NCBI RefSeq assembly: GCF_902706285.1
Contig: NZ_CACSKD010000009.1
Coordinates: 155,041 to 219,040, forward strand
DNA: 64,000 nucleotides
Direction: 5' to 3'
Origin: Rhizobium sp. 18055
Lineage (GTDB): Bacteria; Pseudomonadota; Alphaproteobacteria; Rhizobiales; Rhizobiaceae
A program made the translations under genes and the position numbers. The notes beneath the pieces are model-generated. The model was not told the origin of the DNA. It ran no database searches and saw only the letters and a list, made by a program, of their open reading frames with translations. This document shows positions 34,188 through 47,580 of this stretch, piece after piece (position 1 is the first letter of the stretch; each line of letters starts with the position of its first letter).

Positions 34188-34219
34188 AAGGCGGCGCTCG
34201 ATACGGGCGCCGCCTTTTT
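34188..34219 (+). terminator. Rho-independent terminator after hsp20
   Basis: AAGGCGGCGC (34188-34197) pairs perfectly with GCGCCGCCTT (34207-34216) around a 9-nt loop, and a run of Ts follows. It ends the hsp20 transcript. Confidence 0.9.
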
Positions 34220-34261
34220 GTTGTCTGTTGCTCTGGTGTCGATCAGGCCGGGGGCGCCTGC

Positions 34262-35266
34262 TCAGGCCGGGTTGGCGGCCTGTTCGACTTCGGCGTTGGT
34301 GACGCGGCGCTTGTGGGCGGCGGCGTATTTCTGGGCGATGACGGCGCAGACCATCAGCTGGATCTGGTGGAACAGCATCAGCGGCAGAACGATGGCGCCG
34401 ATCGCCTGGCCGGCGAAGATGACGTTGGCCATCGGGACGCCGCTGGCGAGGCTCTTCTTCGAGCCGCAGAAGGTGATGGTGATCTGGTCGGCCTCGTTGA
34501 AGCCGAGCAGGCGGCTGCCGAAGGTGGTGATGCAGAGGACCACGGCGAGCAGCACCATGTCGGCGACGATGACCACGGCGATATCGGAGATCGAGAAAGT
34601 GTGCCACAGGCCCTCGACGACGGCGGTGCTGAAGGCGAGATAGACGACCATCAGGATCGAGCCGCGATCAACCGGCATCAGGAGCTTCTTCTTGGCGCGG
34701 ATCCAGTCGCCGATCCACGGCTGCAGGATCTGGCCGAGGATGAAGGGCAGCAGCAGCTGGGTGAAGATCTGCAGCAGCGCATTCCAGGAAAAGCCGCCAT
34801 GGCCGCCGACCGAAAACAGCAGGCCGACGAGCAGCGGCGTCAGGAACATGCCGAAGATGTTGGACGCAGAGGCCGAGCAGATCGCTGCCGGCACGTTGCC
34901 GCCGGCCATCGAGGTGAAGGCGATCGAGGACTGTACCGTGGACGGCAGGACGCAGAGGAAGAGAATGCCGAGGTAGAGCGGATGCGGCAGGATCGAGTCG
35001 GGCAGGAAGCCGAGGCCCATGCCGAGCAGCGGGAAGATGCCGAAGGTGGTGAGCAGGATCACCAGATGCAGCCGCCAGTGCAGCAGGCCGGCGATCACCA
35101 CGTCGCGCGACAGCCTTGCGCCGTGCAGGAAGAACAGCAGCGCGATGGCGAGCGTGGTGGCAATGCCGAAGTAACCGGCAAAGGCGCCGCTCGCCGGCAG
35201 CAGCGAGGCCAGGATGACCGTGCAGACGAGCAGGATGGTGAAGGTGTCGGGCAGGAAGCGGCGCAT
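34262..35266 (-). CDS. Bile acid:sodium symporter family transporter (YfeH-like)
   Basis: The 334-aa membrane protein has ten hydrophobic segments and the SBF-like motifs LLFFLHGARLSRDVV, LPSTVQSSIAFTSMAGGN and ITFCGSKKSLASGVPMAN. It belongs to the BASS-related YfeH/SBF_like group of sodium-coupled organic anion transporters; the substrate is unknown. It is divergent from a LysR-type regulator, with three imperfect tandem repeats between the two, so the regulator probably controls it. Confidence 0.88.
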   Translation of the reverse strand: MRRFLPDTFTILLVCTVILASLLPASGAFAGYFGIATTLAIALLFFLHGARLSRDVVIAGLLHWRLHLVILLTTFGIFPLLGMGLGFLPDSILPHPLYLGILFLCVLPSTVQSSIAFTSMAGGNVPAAICSASASNIFGMFLTPLLVGLLFSVGGHGGFSWNALLQIFTQLLLPFILGQILQPWIGDWIRAKKKLLMPVDRGSILMVVYLAFSTAVVEGLWHTFSISDIAVVIVADMVLLAVVLCITTFGSRLLGFNEADQITITFCGSKKSLASGVPMANVIFAGQAIGAIVLPLMLFHQIQLMVCAVIAQKYAAAHKRRVTNAEVEQAANPA

Positions 35267-35285
35267 TGGTTCAACTCGACTTTGG

Positions 35286-35339
35286 GGGCTTAACCCGGTT
35301 TTGTGGGCTTTGCCCGGCTCTGGGCTTTACTCGGCTAAG
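35286..35339. repeat. Three imperfect tandem repeats between the transporter and LysR genes
   Basis: GGGCTTAACCCGG (35286), GGGCTTTGCCCGG (35305) and GGGCTTTACTCGG (35322) recur every 17-19 bp, with T-rich linkers. The spacing is close to two helical turns, suggesting repeated protein-binding sites in the divergent promoter region. Confidence 0.75.
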
Positions 35340-35406
35340 GATGGATCAATCCTGTTTCTTCCATTATGATACTGGATGCAAGAAATAACAGTTATCACGA
35401 AACGGG

Positions 35407-36267
35407 ATGACGATGCTGGATCTGACCCAATTGCGCAGTTTCGTGGCCGTCGAGCAGATGGGCAGCTTCACGCTTGCCGCCGAGCGGCTGGGGCTGGGGC
35501 AATCGACTGTCAGCCAGCACATCCAGCGGCTGGAGACATCGGTCGGGCGGCGCTTGCTGGCGCGCGATACGCACAAGGTGGTGCTGACGACCGATGGCGA
35601 GGCGCTGCTCTCGCATGCCCGCGCCATGCTGTCGATCGAGGGGCAGGTGCAGTCGCTGTTCACCGGGCACAGCCTGCGCGGCAGTCTGAGGCTCGGCGTA
35701 TCGGAGGATTTCGTCACCAGCCAGTTGCCGGCGGTGCTCGAGGATTTCGTGCGCTCGCATCCGTCGGTCGATCTGGAGCTGACGGTGGCGCTGTCGGGCA
35801 CGCTTTATGAGATGCAGGACAATGGCGAGATCGATCTGGTGCTGGCGAAGCGGCGGTTGGGGGATGCGCGCGGGCGGCTGGTCTATCGCGAGCCGCTGGT
35901 GTGGCTGGCGCGCGATCCGGAGCATATATTGAGCATCACGCCGCTGCCGCTGATCGCTTTTCCGCCGCCGAGCGTTACCCGCAGCATTTCGCTGGAGGCG
36001 CTTGGGCGGCAGCAGATCGCCTGGCGGATCGTCTGCACCTGCGGCAGCCTCAGCGGGCTGACGGCGGCGGCGCGGGCCGGCATGGGCGTGCTGGTGCAGC
36101 CGCGCAGCATGGCGCCATCGGGGCTCAGGGAGATCGGCAAGGGCAAGCTGCCGGTGCTCGAGGATGTCGAGTTCGTGCTGGTGCCGCGCAAGGGGGCGGA
36201 CCAGACGCTGGTCTCGGCGCTGTCGGACGATATCCTGGCCAAGGTCCGCAGCCTGCGGTCGGGCTGA
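35407..36267 (+). CDS. LysR family transcriptional regulator
   Basis: The 286-aa regulator has the N-terminal LysR helix-turn-helix (LRSFVAVEQMGSFTLAAERL, then STVSQHIQRLE) and a periplasmic-binding-like effector domain (about residues 90-280). The start may be ATG 35407 or 35413 (MTMLDLTQ or MLDLTQ). It is divergent from the BASS-type transporter and very likely regulates it in response to the transported acid. A 3' gap of about 160 bp separates it from the next ORF. Confidence 0.9.
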   Translation: MTMLDLTQLRSFVAVEQMGSFTLAAERLGLGQSTVSQHIQRLETSVGRRLLARDTHKVVLTTDGEALLSHARAMLSIEGQVQSLFTGHSLRGSLRLGVSEDFVTSQLPAVLEDFVRSHPSVDLELTVALSGTLYEMQDNGEIDLVLAKRRLGDARGRLVYREPLVWLARDPEHILSITPLPLIAFPPPSVTRSISLEALGRQQIAWRIVCTCGSLSGLTAAARAGMGVLVQPRSMAPSGLREIGKGKLPVLEDVEFVLVPRKGADQTLVSALSDDILAKVRSLRSG

Positions 36268-36431
36268 GCGCCGGTGATGCCATGCAAATCCGGTTTGCTT
36301 GCCGCTTGGTTAATCCGCTGCGCGGCATTTTAACAATGCCTCAACCCTGTCGCTTAGGTTTCTGGTTACCTCAAGCTCCTAGTTTAGCTCTTGCTCAAGG
36401 TCGAGTTCGGGGCAAACGGGAGAACGGACCG

Positions 36432-36560
36432 ATGATATATGGAGCACTCTTCGTTTCCGGGCTGGTTGCCTGCGTGATGCTGATTGTCGTCAGTGGCCAC
36501 GACGCATCGACGACAGATAGTGGCGCGCCGCCATCGGCCGTCATGCTGCACCAGAACTAG
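36432..36560 (+). CDS. Small single-pass membrane protein, hypothetical (42 aa)
   Basis: ATG 36432, preceded by GGGAGAACGGACC, gives a 42-aa peptide with one membrane helix (MIYGALFVSGLVACVMLIVV) and a short polar tail ending MLHQN. No family recognised. The size, helix and ribosome-binding site are like many rhizobial small membrane proteins, but coding is not proven. Confidence 0.45.
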   Translation: MIYGALFVSGLVACVMLIVVSGHDASTTDSGAPPSAVMLHQN

Positions 36561-36728
36561 CCTCTTCGGAGAATCACAAGGCGTCTTTTGCAACGGTGAT
36601 CTGCTGGATTAAGCGGCGGATCACCGTGCAGGCTCACGCGTTATCGCCATGACCGCGGGCACAGCGGCCAAGATATTATCTTCCTTACAAAATGTCGCAG
36701 CCAAATCGGCCTGCACGACCCGGGAAGT

Positions 36729-36742
36729 TTGATCTATGTCAA
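36729..36742 (+). promoter_or_regulatory. FNR/FixK-type box upstream of cyoA
   Basis: TTGATCTATGTCAA matches the FNR/FixK consensus TTGAT-N4-ATCAA except for one base in the right arm. It lies 35 bp upstream of the cyoA ATG, a position close to or overlapping the promoter. That location would favour repression, or fine control, of the quinol oxidase at low oxygen. Confidence 0.65.
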
Positions 36743-36776
36743 AGCTGCCGCACCGGGCGCAACATAGCTTCCGCGG

Positions 36777-37865
36777 ATGCGCCAGAAAACATTCATATCT
36801 CGAAACTTTCGCCGGTTTGTCGCACCCCTTGCGCTGCTTTTCCTCAGCGGTTGCAAGATGGTGGTGATGAGCCCAACGGGGGACATCGCTCTTCAGGAGC
36901 GTAACCTCATTCTTGTCGCGCTCGGATTGATGCTCATCGTCGTCATTCCGGTGCTGACCATGATCGTGGTCTTCGCGTTCCGATACCGCAAGGGCCGAGC
37001 GCCGGAGCGGTACGATCCGACCTTCACCCATTCGACGCCGATCGAACTGGTGGTCTGGTCGATACCGTTGCTGATCATCGCATGTCTCGGCGTGGTCACC
37101 TGGGTCACCACCCACAGCCTCGATCCGTTCCGGCCACTCGACCGGATTTCCGCCGATAAGCCGCTTTCCAAGGACACCAAGCCGCTCGACATCCAGGTCG
37201 TATCCATGGATTGGAAGTGGCTGTTCATCTACCCCGAACAAGGCATCGCGACGGTCAACGAGTTGGCCCTGCCGGTCGATGTCCCCGTGCGTTTCACCAT
37301 CACGTCCACAAGCCAGTTCAACACGCTCTCGATACCGACGCTGGCAGGCATGATCTATGCGATGCCGGGCATGAAATCGGTGCTGCATGCCGTGCTCAAC
37401 GCGCCGGGCGATAGCTGGGGCTATTCGGGCAATTACACCGGCCGCGGCTATTCCGACATGCGCTTCCAGCTGCACGGCCTCGACAAGGCAGGGTTCGATC
37501 AATGGGCCGCGGGGGTAAAGGCCTCGGGCGAGACGCTATCGACAGCACGATATCAGGCCCTGGAGGAACCCAGCGAAAAAGTGCCGGTGATGCATTTCTC
37601 CGCCGTTGCCTTCGAACTCTTCGACAGGGTTGCCAACCGCTGCGTCGTGGCCGGCTCGCCCTGCATCGCGGACGTCATGCGCAAGGATCGCGCCATGGAT
37701 CGCGACAACGGCGGTCTGATGGCGCTGCCGTCCTCGAACATCTGCCGAACCTTACCGGACAGTGCGTTCAACGAGACCGCTCCCGACCGCGCGATCAATC
37801 GTGACCTTTCTAACATTGGCGCGCCCAGCGCGCCGGAATCGCAGGGCTCCAATGGAAGACTTTAA
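36777..37865 (+). CDS. cyoA: Cytochrome o ubiquinol oxidase subunit II
   Basis: The 362-aa lipoprotein has a signal sequence with lipobox Cys26 (LLFLSGC), two membrane helices (about residues 42-68 and 90-110) and a periplasmic cupredoxin-like domain. Typical stretches are QVVSMDWKWLFIYPEQGIA and FQLHGLDKAGFDQW. As in quinol oxidases, the CuA ligands of cytochrome c oxidases are missing. It is the first gene of cyoABCD; cyoB begins inside its last codons. An FNR/FixK-type box precedes it. Confidence 0.95.
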   Translation: MRQKTFISRNFRRFVAPLALLFLSGCKMVVMSPTGDIALQERNLILVALGLMLIVVIPVLTMIVVFAFRYRKGRAPERYDPTFTHSTPIELVVWSIPLLIIACLGVVTWVTTHSLDPFRPLDRISADKPLSKDTKPLDIQVVSMDWKWLFIYPEQGIATVNELALPVDVPVRFTITSTSQFNTLSIPTLAGMIYAMPGMKSVLHAVLNAPGDSWGYSGNYTGRGYSDMRFQLHGLDKAGFDQWAAGVKASGETLSTARYQALEEPSEKVPVMHFSAVAFELFDRVANRCVVAGSPCIADVMRKDRAMDRDNGGLMALPSSNICRTLPDSAFNETAPDRAINRDLSNIGAPSAPESQGSNGRL

Positions 37866-39852
37866 CCTCACAAAGATGGTGTTCGGGCGGCTGACGCTCG
37901 ATTCACTGCCGATCCACGAGCCGATCCTGGTCGGCACCTTCATCGCAGTTGCCGCGCTCGGCCTGATCGTCGTTGCCGCACTCACCTACTTCCGCCTCTG
38001 GGGCTACCTGTGGAAGGAGTGGTTCACCAGTGTCGATCACAAGAAGATCGGCATCATGTACATCGTGCTCGGCATCATCATGCTGCTGCGCGGTTTCTCG
38101 GATGCGGTGATGATGCGACTGCAGCAGGCGGTTGCCTTCGGGGGCAATGAGGGCTTCCTGCATTCGAGCCACTACGACCAGATCTTTACCGCCCACGGGA
38201 CGATCATGATCTTCTTCGTGGCGATCCCGCTGGTCGTCGGCATCGTCAACTTCGTGATGCCGCTGCAGATCGGCGCGCGCGACGTCGCCTTCCCCTATCT
38301 CAACAATCTCAGCTTCTGGCTGACGGTCGCGGGTGCGGTGCTGGTGATGATCTCGCTGTTCGTCGGCGAGTTCGCACGCACCGGCTGGCTCTCCTACGCG
38401 CCGCTGGCGGAGACTGCCTACAGTCCCGATTCCGGCGTCGATTATTATCTGTGGTCGCTCGAAATCGCCGGCATCGGCACGACGCTATCGGCGGTCAACA
38501 TGGTCGCGACGGTCGTCAAGATGCGCGCTCCCGGCATGACGATGATGAAGATGCCGGTCTTCACCTGGACGGCACTGTGCAGCAACGTGCTGGCCGTCGC
38601 CATCTTCCCGGCACTGACCGCGGCATTCTTCCTGCTGCTTCTCGATCGCTATCTCGGCACCGCCTTCTTCATCAACGATCTCGGCGGCAACGCCATGCTC
38701 TACTGGAACATGGTGTGGATGTGGGGTCACCCCGAGGTCTATGTTCTCGTGCTGCCGGCCTTCGGCATCTATTCCGAGATCACCTCGACCTTCACCGGCA
38801 AGCGCCTGTTCGGTTATTCGTCGATGGTCTACGCCACTGTCGTCATCACCATCCTGTCCTACCTCGTCTGGCTGCACCACTATTTCACCATGGGGTCGGG
38901 TGCGAGCGTCAATGCCTTCTTCGGGATCGCCACGATGGTGATCGCCATTCCGACCGGGGCGAAGGTGTTCAACTGGCTGTTCACGATGTTCCGTGGCGAA
39001 ATCCGCTTCGAACTGCCGATGATGTGGGTCGTCGCCTTCATGCTGACCTTCGTGGTCGGCGGCATGACGGGTGTGCTTCTGGCTGTTCCGGCAGCCGACT
39101 TCGTGCTGCACAACTCGCTGTTCCTGGTGGCGCATTTCCACAACACCATCATTGGCGGTGTCGTGTTCGGGCTGTTTGCCGGCATGACCTACTGGTTCCC
39201 GAAGGCCTTCGGCTTCAAGATGGACGAGTTCTGGGGCAAGGTTGCCTTCTGGGGCTGGGTCATCGGCTACTGGGTTGCCTGGACGCCGATCTATATCGTC
39301 GGCCTGATGGGCACCACCCGTCGTGTCAACCACTTCGACGATCCTACGCTGCAGCCCTATTTCGTGATCGCCCTGATCGGTGCGGTGATCATCCTGATCG
39401 GCGTTCTTGGCTTCGTCATGGCCATCGTCATGGGCATCGTGAAGCGTGACAAGCTGCGCGACGTCACCGGCGATCCCTGGGATGCGCGGACACTGGAATG
39501 GTCCACCTCGTCGCCGCCGCCGGCCTACAACTTCGCGATCACGCCCGTCGTCTACGAACTGGACGCCTGGCACGACATGAAGGCTCACGGCTACAAGCGT
39601 CCGACGGACGGCTTCCGCCCTGTTCACATGCCCCGCAACACGGCAACCGGCCTGATTGTATCGGCTTTGGCCGTAACGCTCGGCTTCGGCATGATCTGGT
39701 ACATGTGGTGGCTGGCCGCGATCAGTTTCGCGGGCATCCTGGTGGTCCAGATCGCCCACACCTTCAACTACAGCCGCGACTATTTCATCCCGGCCGAAAC
39801 GATTGCCCTTGCCGAAGGCAAGCGCATGCAGGCGTCGGAAGTGAGGGCCTGA
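37852..39852 (+). CDS. cyoB: Cytochrome o ubiquinol oxidase subunit I
   Basis: The 666-aa heme-copper oxidase core subunit has about 15 membrane helices. Visible ligands are the low-spin heme His (FTAHGTIMIFF), the CuB/Tyr site WMWGHPEVYVLVLPAFG, the CuB His pair LHHYFTMGSG and the late heme pair VAHFHNTIIGGV. It reduces oxygen with electrons from ubiquinol and pumps protons. I start at ATG 37852 (MEDFNLTKMVFGRL), which overlaps the cyoA end by 14 bp. Confidence 0.97.
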   Translation: MEDFNLTKMVFGRLTLDSLPIHEPILVGTFIAVAALGLIVVAALTYFRLWGYLWKEWFTSVDHKKIGIMYIVLGIIMLLRGFSDAVMMRLQQAVAFGGNEGFLHSSHYDQIFTAHGTIMIFFVAIPLVVGIVNFVMPLQIGARDVAFPYLNNLSFWLTVAGAVLVMISLFVGEFARTGWLSYAPLAETAYSPDSGVDYYLWSLEIAGIGTTLSAVNMVATVVKMRAPGMTMMKMPVFTWTALCSNVLAVAIFPALTAAFFLLLLDRYLGTAFFINDLGGNAMLYWNMVWMWGHPEVYVLVLPAFGIYSEITSTFTGKRLFGYSSMVYATVVITILSYLVWLHHYFTMGSGASVNAFFGIATMVIAIPTGAKVFNWLFTMFRGEIRFELPMMWVVAFMLTFVVGGMTGVLLAVPAADFVLHNSLFLVAHFHNTIIGGVVFGLFAGMTYWFPKAFGFKMDEFWGKVAFWGWVIGYWVAWTPIYIVGLMGTTRRVNHFDDPTLQPYFVIALIGAVIILIGVLGFVMAIVMGIVKRDKLRDVTGDPWDARTLEWSTSSPPPAYNFAITPVVYELDAWHDMKAHGYKRPTDGFRPVHMPRNTATGLIVSALAVTLGFGMIWYMWWLAAISFAGILVVQIAHTFNYSRDYFIPAETIALAEGKRMQASEVRA

Positions 39853-39853
39853 C

Positions 39854-40480
39854 ATGACCATTCAACTCGTCAACAAGGACGCCGGGCGCGTCTACCACCT
39901 TCCCGAAGAGGCGCATCAGCACAGTGGCGGCGCCACGATGCTCGGCTTCTGGATCTACCTGATGAGCGATGCGCTGATCTTCGCCTCGCTGTTTGCCGTC
40001 TATGGCGTGCTCAGCCGCAATTATGCGGGTGGGCCGGCGCCGCAGCATCTGTTCGAGCTGCCGCTGGTGGCGCTCAACACCGGCTTCCTGCTGGCGTCGT
40101 CGATCGTGCTTTCCATCGGCATGCGGGCGCTGGATGCGGGTAACCGCCAGCGGACATGGGTGCTCCTGGCGATCACCGGTCTGCTCGGTCTGGCCTTCCT
40201 CAGCGTCGAACTCTACGAGTTCGCCACGCTGATCGCCGAAGGTGCCACGCCGCAGCGCAGCGCCTTCCTGTCGGCCTTCTTCACGCTTGTCGGCACCCAC
40301 GGCCTGCACGTGCTGTTCGGGCTGGTCTGGCTGGTCACCCTGCTGGTCCAGGTCGCGCAACGCGGGCTGACCGATGACAACAAGCGCCGGCTGATGTGCC
40401 TGTCGATGTTCTGGCACTTCCTCGACATCATCTGGATCGGCGTCTTTACCTTCGTCTACCTGTTTGGAGCACTCCGTTGA
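39854..40480 (+). CDS. cyoC: Cytochrome o ubiquinol oxidase subunit III
   Basis: The 208-aa protein has five membrane helices and the subunit III motifs GFWIYLMSDALIFASLF and SVELYEFATLI. It stabilises the oxidase core. The ATG begins one base after the cyoB stop, and the stop overlaps the cyoD start. Confidence 0.95.
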   Translation: MTIQLVNKDAGRVYHLPEEAHQHSGGATMLGFWIYLMSDALIFASLFAVYGVLSRNYAGGPAPQHLFELPLVALNTGFLLASSIVLSIGMRALDAGNRQRTWVLLAITGLLGLAFLSVELYEFATLIAEGATPQRSAFLSAFFTLVGTHGLHVLFGLVWLVTLLVQVAQRGLTDDNKRRLMCLSMFWHFLDIIWIGVFTFVYLFGALR

Positions 40481-40830
40481 CCGCACATCATTCCGGCGCC
40501 TCGGCTCATGGCAGCGCGAGCAGCATCTGGGTCGGGTCGATCCTTTCGATCATCCTCACCGTCATTCCGTTCTGGCTTGTCATGTCGGGGGCTCTCGAAA
40601 GCGCCACGGCCACCGCTGCGACGATCTTCGTCTTCGCGATGGTGCAGATCGTCGTTCACGTCGTCTGCTTCCTGCATGTCAACAGCCGTTCCGAGGACGG
40701 CTGGACGCTGCTCGCCTTCATCTTCACGGCGATCATCGTCGGCATCACGATCATCGGCACCATCTGGGTGATGTACCACCTGAACGCCAACATGATGCCG
40801 ATGAGCGTCGGCGAGATGAACGCGATGTGA
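40477..40830 (+). CDS. cyoD: Cytochrome o ubiquinol oxidase subunit IV
   Basis: The 117-aa protein has three membrane helices and the subunit IV motifs GSILSIILTVIPFWLVMSG and VQIVVHVVCFLHVN. It starts at TTG 40477 (LTAHHSGASAHG), overlapping the cyoC stop by 4 bp, with GGAG upstream. It assists oxidase assembly. No cyoE (heme O synthase) gene follows, so that enzyme must be encoded elsewhere. Confidence 0.93.
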   Translation: MTAHHSGASAHGSASSIWVGSILSIILTVIPFWLVMSGALESATATAATIFVFAMVQIVVHVVCFLHVNSRSEDGWTLLAFIFTAIIVGITIIGTIWVMYHLNANMMPMSVGEMNAM

Positions 40831-40870
40831 CGCGACAACGCTTTGCCCTCAGCGGCGACGCGATGATATG

Positions 40871-40900
40871 CGGCCCGGCAATCTCAGGATTGGCGGGCCG
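40871..40900. terminator. Hairpin between convergent cyoD and threonine aldolase genes
   Basis: CGGCCCG (40871-40877) pairs with CGGGCCG (40894-40900), and an inner stem CAATC-TCAG-GATTG extends it. No long U-tract follows, but the position between converging genes suits a bidirectional terminator. Confidence 0.6.
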
Positions 40901-40914
40901 ATGTCGTTTCCGTG

Positions 40915-41964
40915 TCAGGATGCGAGGCAGGCGAGGAAGCCATCGACGTCGGCCGCTTCGGTGGCAAAGCTGGTGACGAGGCGGATCAAGGTTTCGTCGG
41001 CGCCGACCAGTTCGGGTCTTGCTGCCGGTACCGGCCATTCGTAGAATTTCGCGCCCTTGTCTTCCGCCGTCTTGGCCGCAGCCTTCGGGATCACCGCGAA
41101 GACCTCGTTGGAGGTGGTCGGCCAGGCAAGGCGGGCGGAATTGCTGGCGCCGATGCCGGCGCGCATGCGGTCGGCCATGGCGTTTGCGTGGCGGGCGAGG
41201 CCGAGCCAGAGATCGTTTTCCAGATAGGCATCGAACTGGGCGGCGATGAAGCGCGACTTGGAGAAGAGCTGGGCGGCGCGCTTGCGGATGAACGGCATTT
41301 CCTTTGCCTGCTCCGGGTTGAAGAAGACGATTGCCTCCGCGCACCAGCAGCCATTCTTGGTGCCGCCGAAGGAGAGGATGTCGACGCCGCGCTTCCAGGT
41401 CATTTCGGCAGGCGTGGCACCGAGCGCCACCAGCGCATTGGCGAAGCGGGCGCCGTCCATGTGGAGCGGCAGCTTGTTCGCCTTGGCGATCGCCGAGATG
41501 GCGTCGATTTCGTCCAGCGAGTAGACGGTACCGATCTCGGTTGCCTGGGTGATCGTCACTGCGGTGGCGCGGCCGTGATGCACGGCGTTTTCAGGGAAGC
41601 CTGCGATCCGCTTTACCAGCCCGGCCGGATCGATCTTGCCGGCGTCGCCCTCGACGGCGGCAAGGCGGGCCTGGCTGAAGAAATCGGGCGCGCCGCATTC
41701 GTCTTCGATGACGTGGGCCTCCGAATGACAGAAGGTGATGCCGCCGGGGCGCTGGACGCTCGCCAGCGACAGCGAATTGGCGGCGGTGCCGGTGGCGACG
41801 AAGAACACGGAGACGTCGCGCTCGAAGATTTCGGCAAAGCGGGCCTCGACACGGCGATCGAGATCGCTGGTGCCATAGGCGGCGGCAAAACCTGTGGATT
41901 CCTGCAGCAGCCTTTCGGCAATGGAACGATGGGCGCCAGCCCAGTTGTCGGAAGCAAAAAACAT
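40915..41964 (-). CDS. Low-specificity L-threonine aldolase
   Basis: The 349-aa PLP enzyme has the fold-type I pattern MFFASDNWAGAHRSI, GTGTAANSLSL, HSEAHVIEDECGAP, the PLP-contacting DGARFANALVAL and the Schiff-base Lys in DILSFGGTKNGCWCAE. It splits L-threonine or allo-threonine into glycine and acetaldehyde. It is monocistronic, converging with cyoD. Confidence 0.92.
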   Translation of the reverse strand: MFFASDNWAGAHRSIAERLLQESTGFAAAYGTSDLDRRVEARFAEIFERDVSVFFVATGTAANSLSLASVQRPGGITFCHSEAHVIEDECGAPDFFSQARLAAVEGDAGKIDPAGLVKRIAGFPENAVHHGRATAVTITQATEIGTVYSLDEIDAISAIAKANKLPLHMDGARFANALVALGATPAEMTWKRGVDILSFGGTKNGCWCAEAIVFFNPEQAKEMPFIRKRAAQLFSKSRFIAAQFDAYLENDLWLGLARHANAMADRMRAGIGASNSARLAWPTTSNEVFAVIPKAAAKTAEDKGAKFYEWPVPAARPELVGADETLIRLVTSFATEAADVDGFLACLAS

Positions 41965-42503
41965 GGAGAAAACCTAGGGGAAAGGGGTAAGGCGGGTTCG
42001 GATCGGGAGCTTAATCCAAAGCTTCACTGGATCAAGCAATTGAGGCGCAACCCATCACAAAAATTGAATTCAGCAATCAACAATCAATATAATACGCATT
42101 GGCGTAATTTTATGTCGCGAGTTCGGCCAATTCGGCAATCTTCCGTCGCGCCTTATCATTTTTTTAATTCCCGGCTCTTGCGAAGCCGTCAGGTTTCTGG
42201 CATAGAACTGATGAATTAGGACAGGGTTGCTGTCCTATTTTGGCCGCTACGGCCGAAGAGGCGCCAAAAAACCTTACACTTGTTGGGTTTCACGCTATAG
42301 TTCATGACGCGCGGAAAATTATTCCCGCACGGAATGCATGGCAGGCGCGGAGCGCAACGGCTGGTTTCCCCGAGGGAGAGACTGCCGCCGGCGACCGGAT
42401 CTTCGATAATGCAACAGTGCTGTCACGCGCCGGACCTACGATCAGGGACGGTGTGCGACGAAGAGCCGCCCGCAAGCCGCGGGCTCTGACAGGAGGGAAA
42501 ACG
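41965..42503 (+). promoter_or_regulatory. Long leader/promoter region of gltB
   Basis: This 539-bp gap holds no convincing gene. It contains an AT-rich stretch (about 42050-42120), a perfect inverted repeat AGGACAG-GGTTG-CTGTCCT (42218-42236), a second near-palindrome (TTGGCCG-CTA-CGGCCGAA, 42240-42257) and an AGAGCC/GGGCTCT hairpin close to the gltB ribosome-binding site. It probably carries the gltB promoter and possible nitrogen-regulator sites, but no known consensus was recognised. Confidence 0.4.
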
Positions 42504-47228
<4,725 letters not shown>

Positions 47229-47279
47229 CTGACAATCGGCGCCTTGTGATATGGGTAGAACTCAATATTGGAGGCGCCG

Positions 47280-47528
47280 ATGGGACCAGTTTCGAAAAGC
47301 TTGCAGAGCAGAGTTATTCGGGAAGACGGTGTTCGGATGATTGTCATTCCGGAAGAGATTTTCCTGATAGGCGAAGAGGTTACGGTCCGTCAGGAACGAG
47401 ACGGCACAATCTCAATCCACCCTGCGGAAGAGCATGCCAGGGAAGAATTGTGGGCAAGGTTCAATCCATTCGTTGAATGGGAAAACGAAACTTGGCCGGT
47501 TGAGACGCCGAAATGGGACATAGGTTGA
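47280..47528 (+). CDS. Orphan AbrB/MazE-like antitoxin-type protein (82 aa)
   Basis: The ATG at 47280 follows GGAGG with a 5-nt spacer. The 82-aa product has an AbrB-type beta-hairpin region (SRVIREDGVRMIVIPEEI, then GEEVTVRQERDGTISIHP) and an acidic aromatic C-terminal tail (FVEWENETWPVE) like those with which antitoxins bind a toxin. No toxin gene lies beside it. Base composition is lower in GC than the flanking glt genes. It lies between gltB and gltD on the same strand, so it is probably co-transcribed with them. The family match is by pattern only. Confidence 0.65.
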   Translation: MGPVSKSLQSRVIREDGVRMIVIPEEIFLIGEEVTVRQERDGTISIHPAEEHAREELWARFNPFVEWENETWPVETPKWDIG

Positions 47529-47580
47529 ACTGGCTGCGCTGACGAAAGAGGCGGTCATGACTTTGAGGGAAGACAGCAGT

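Noticed and set aside
36621..37502. A 293-codon minus-strand frame over cyoA
   Set aside because: It is antisense to the recognisable quinol oxidase subunit II and has no motif.
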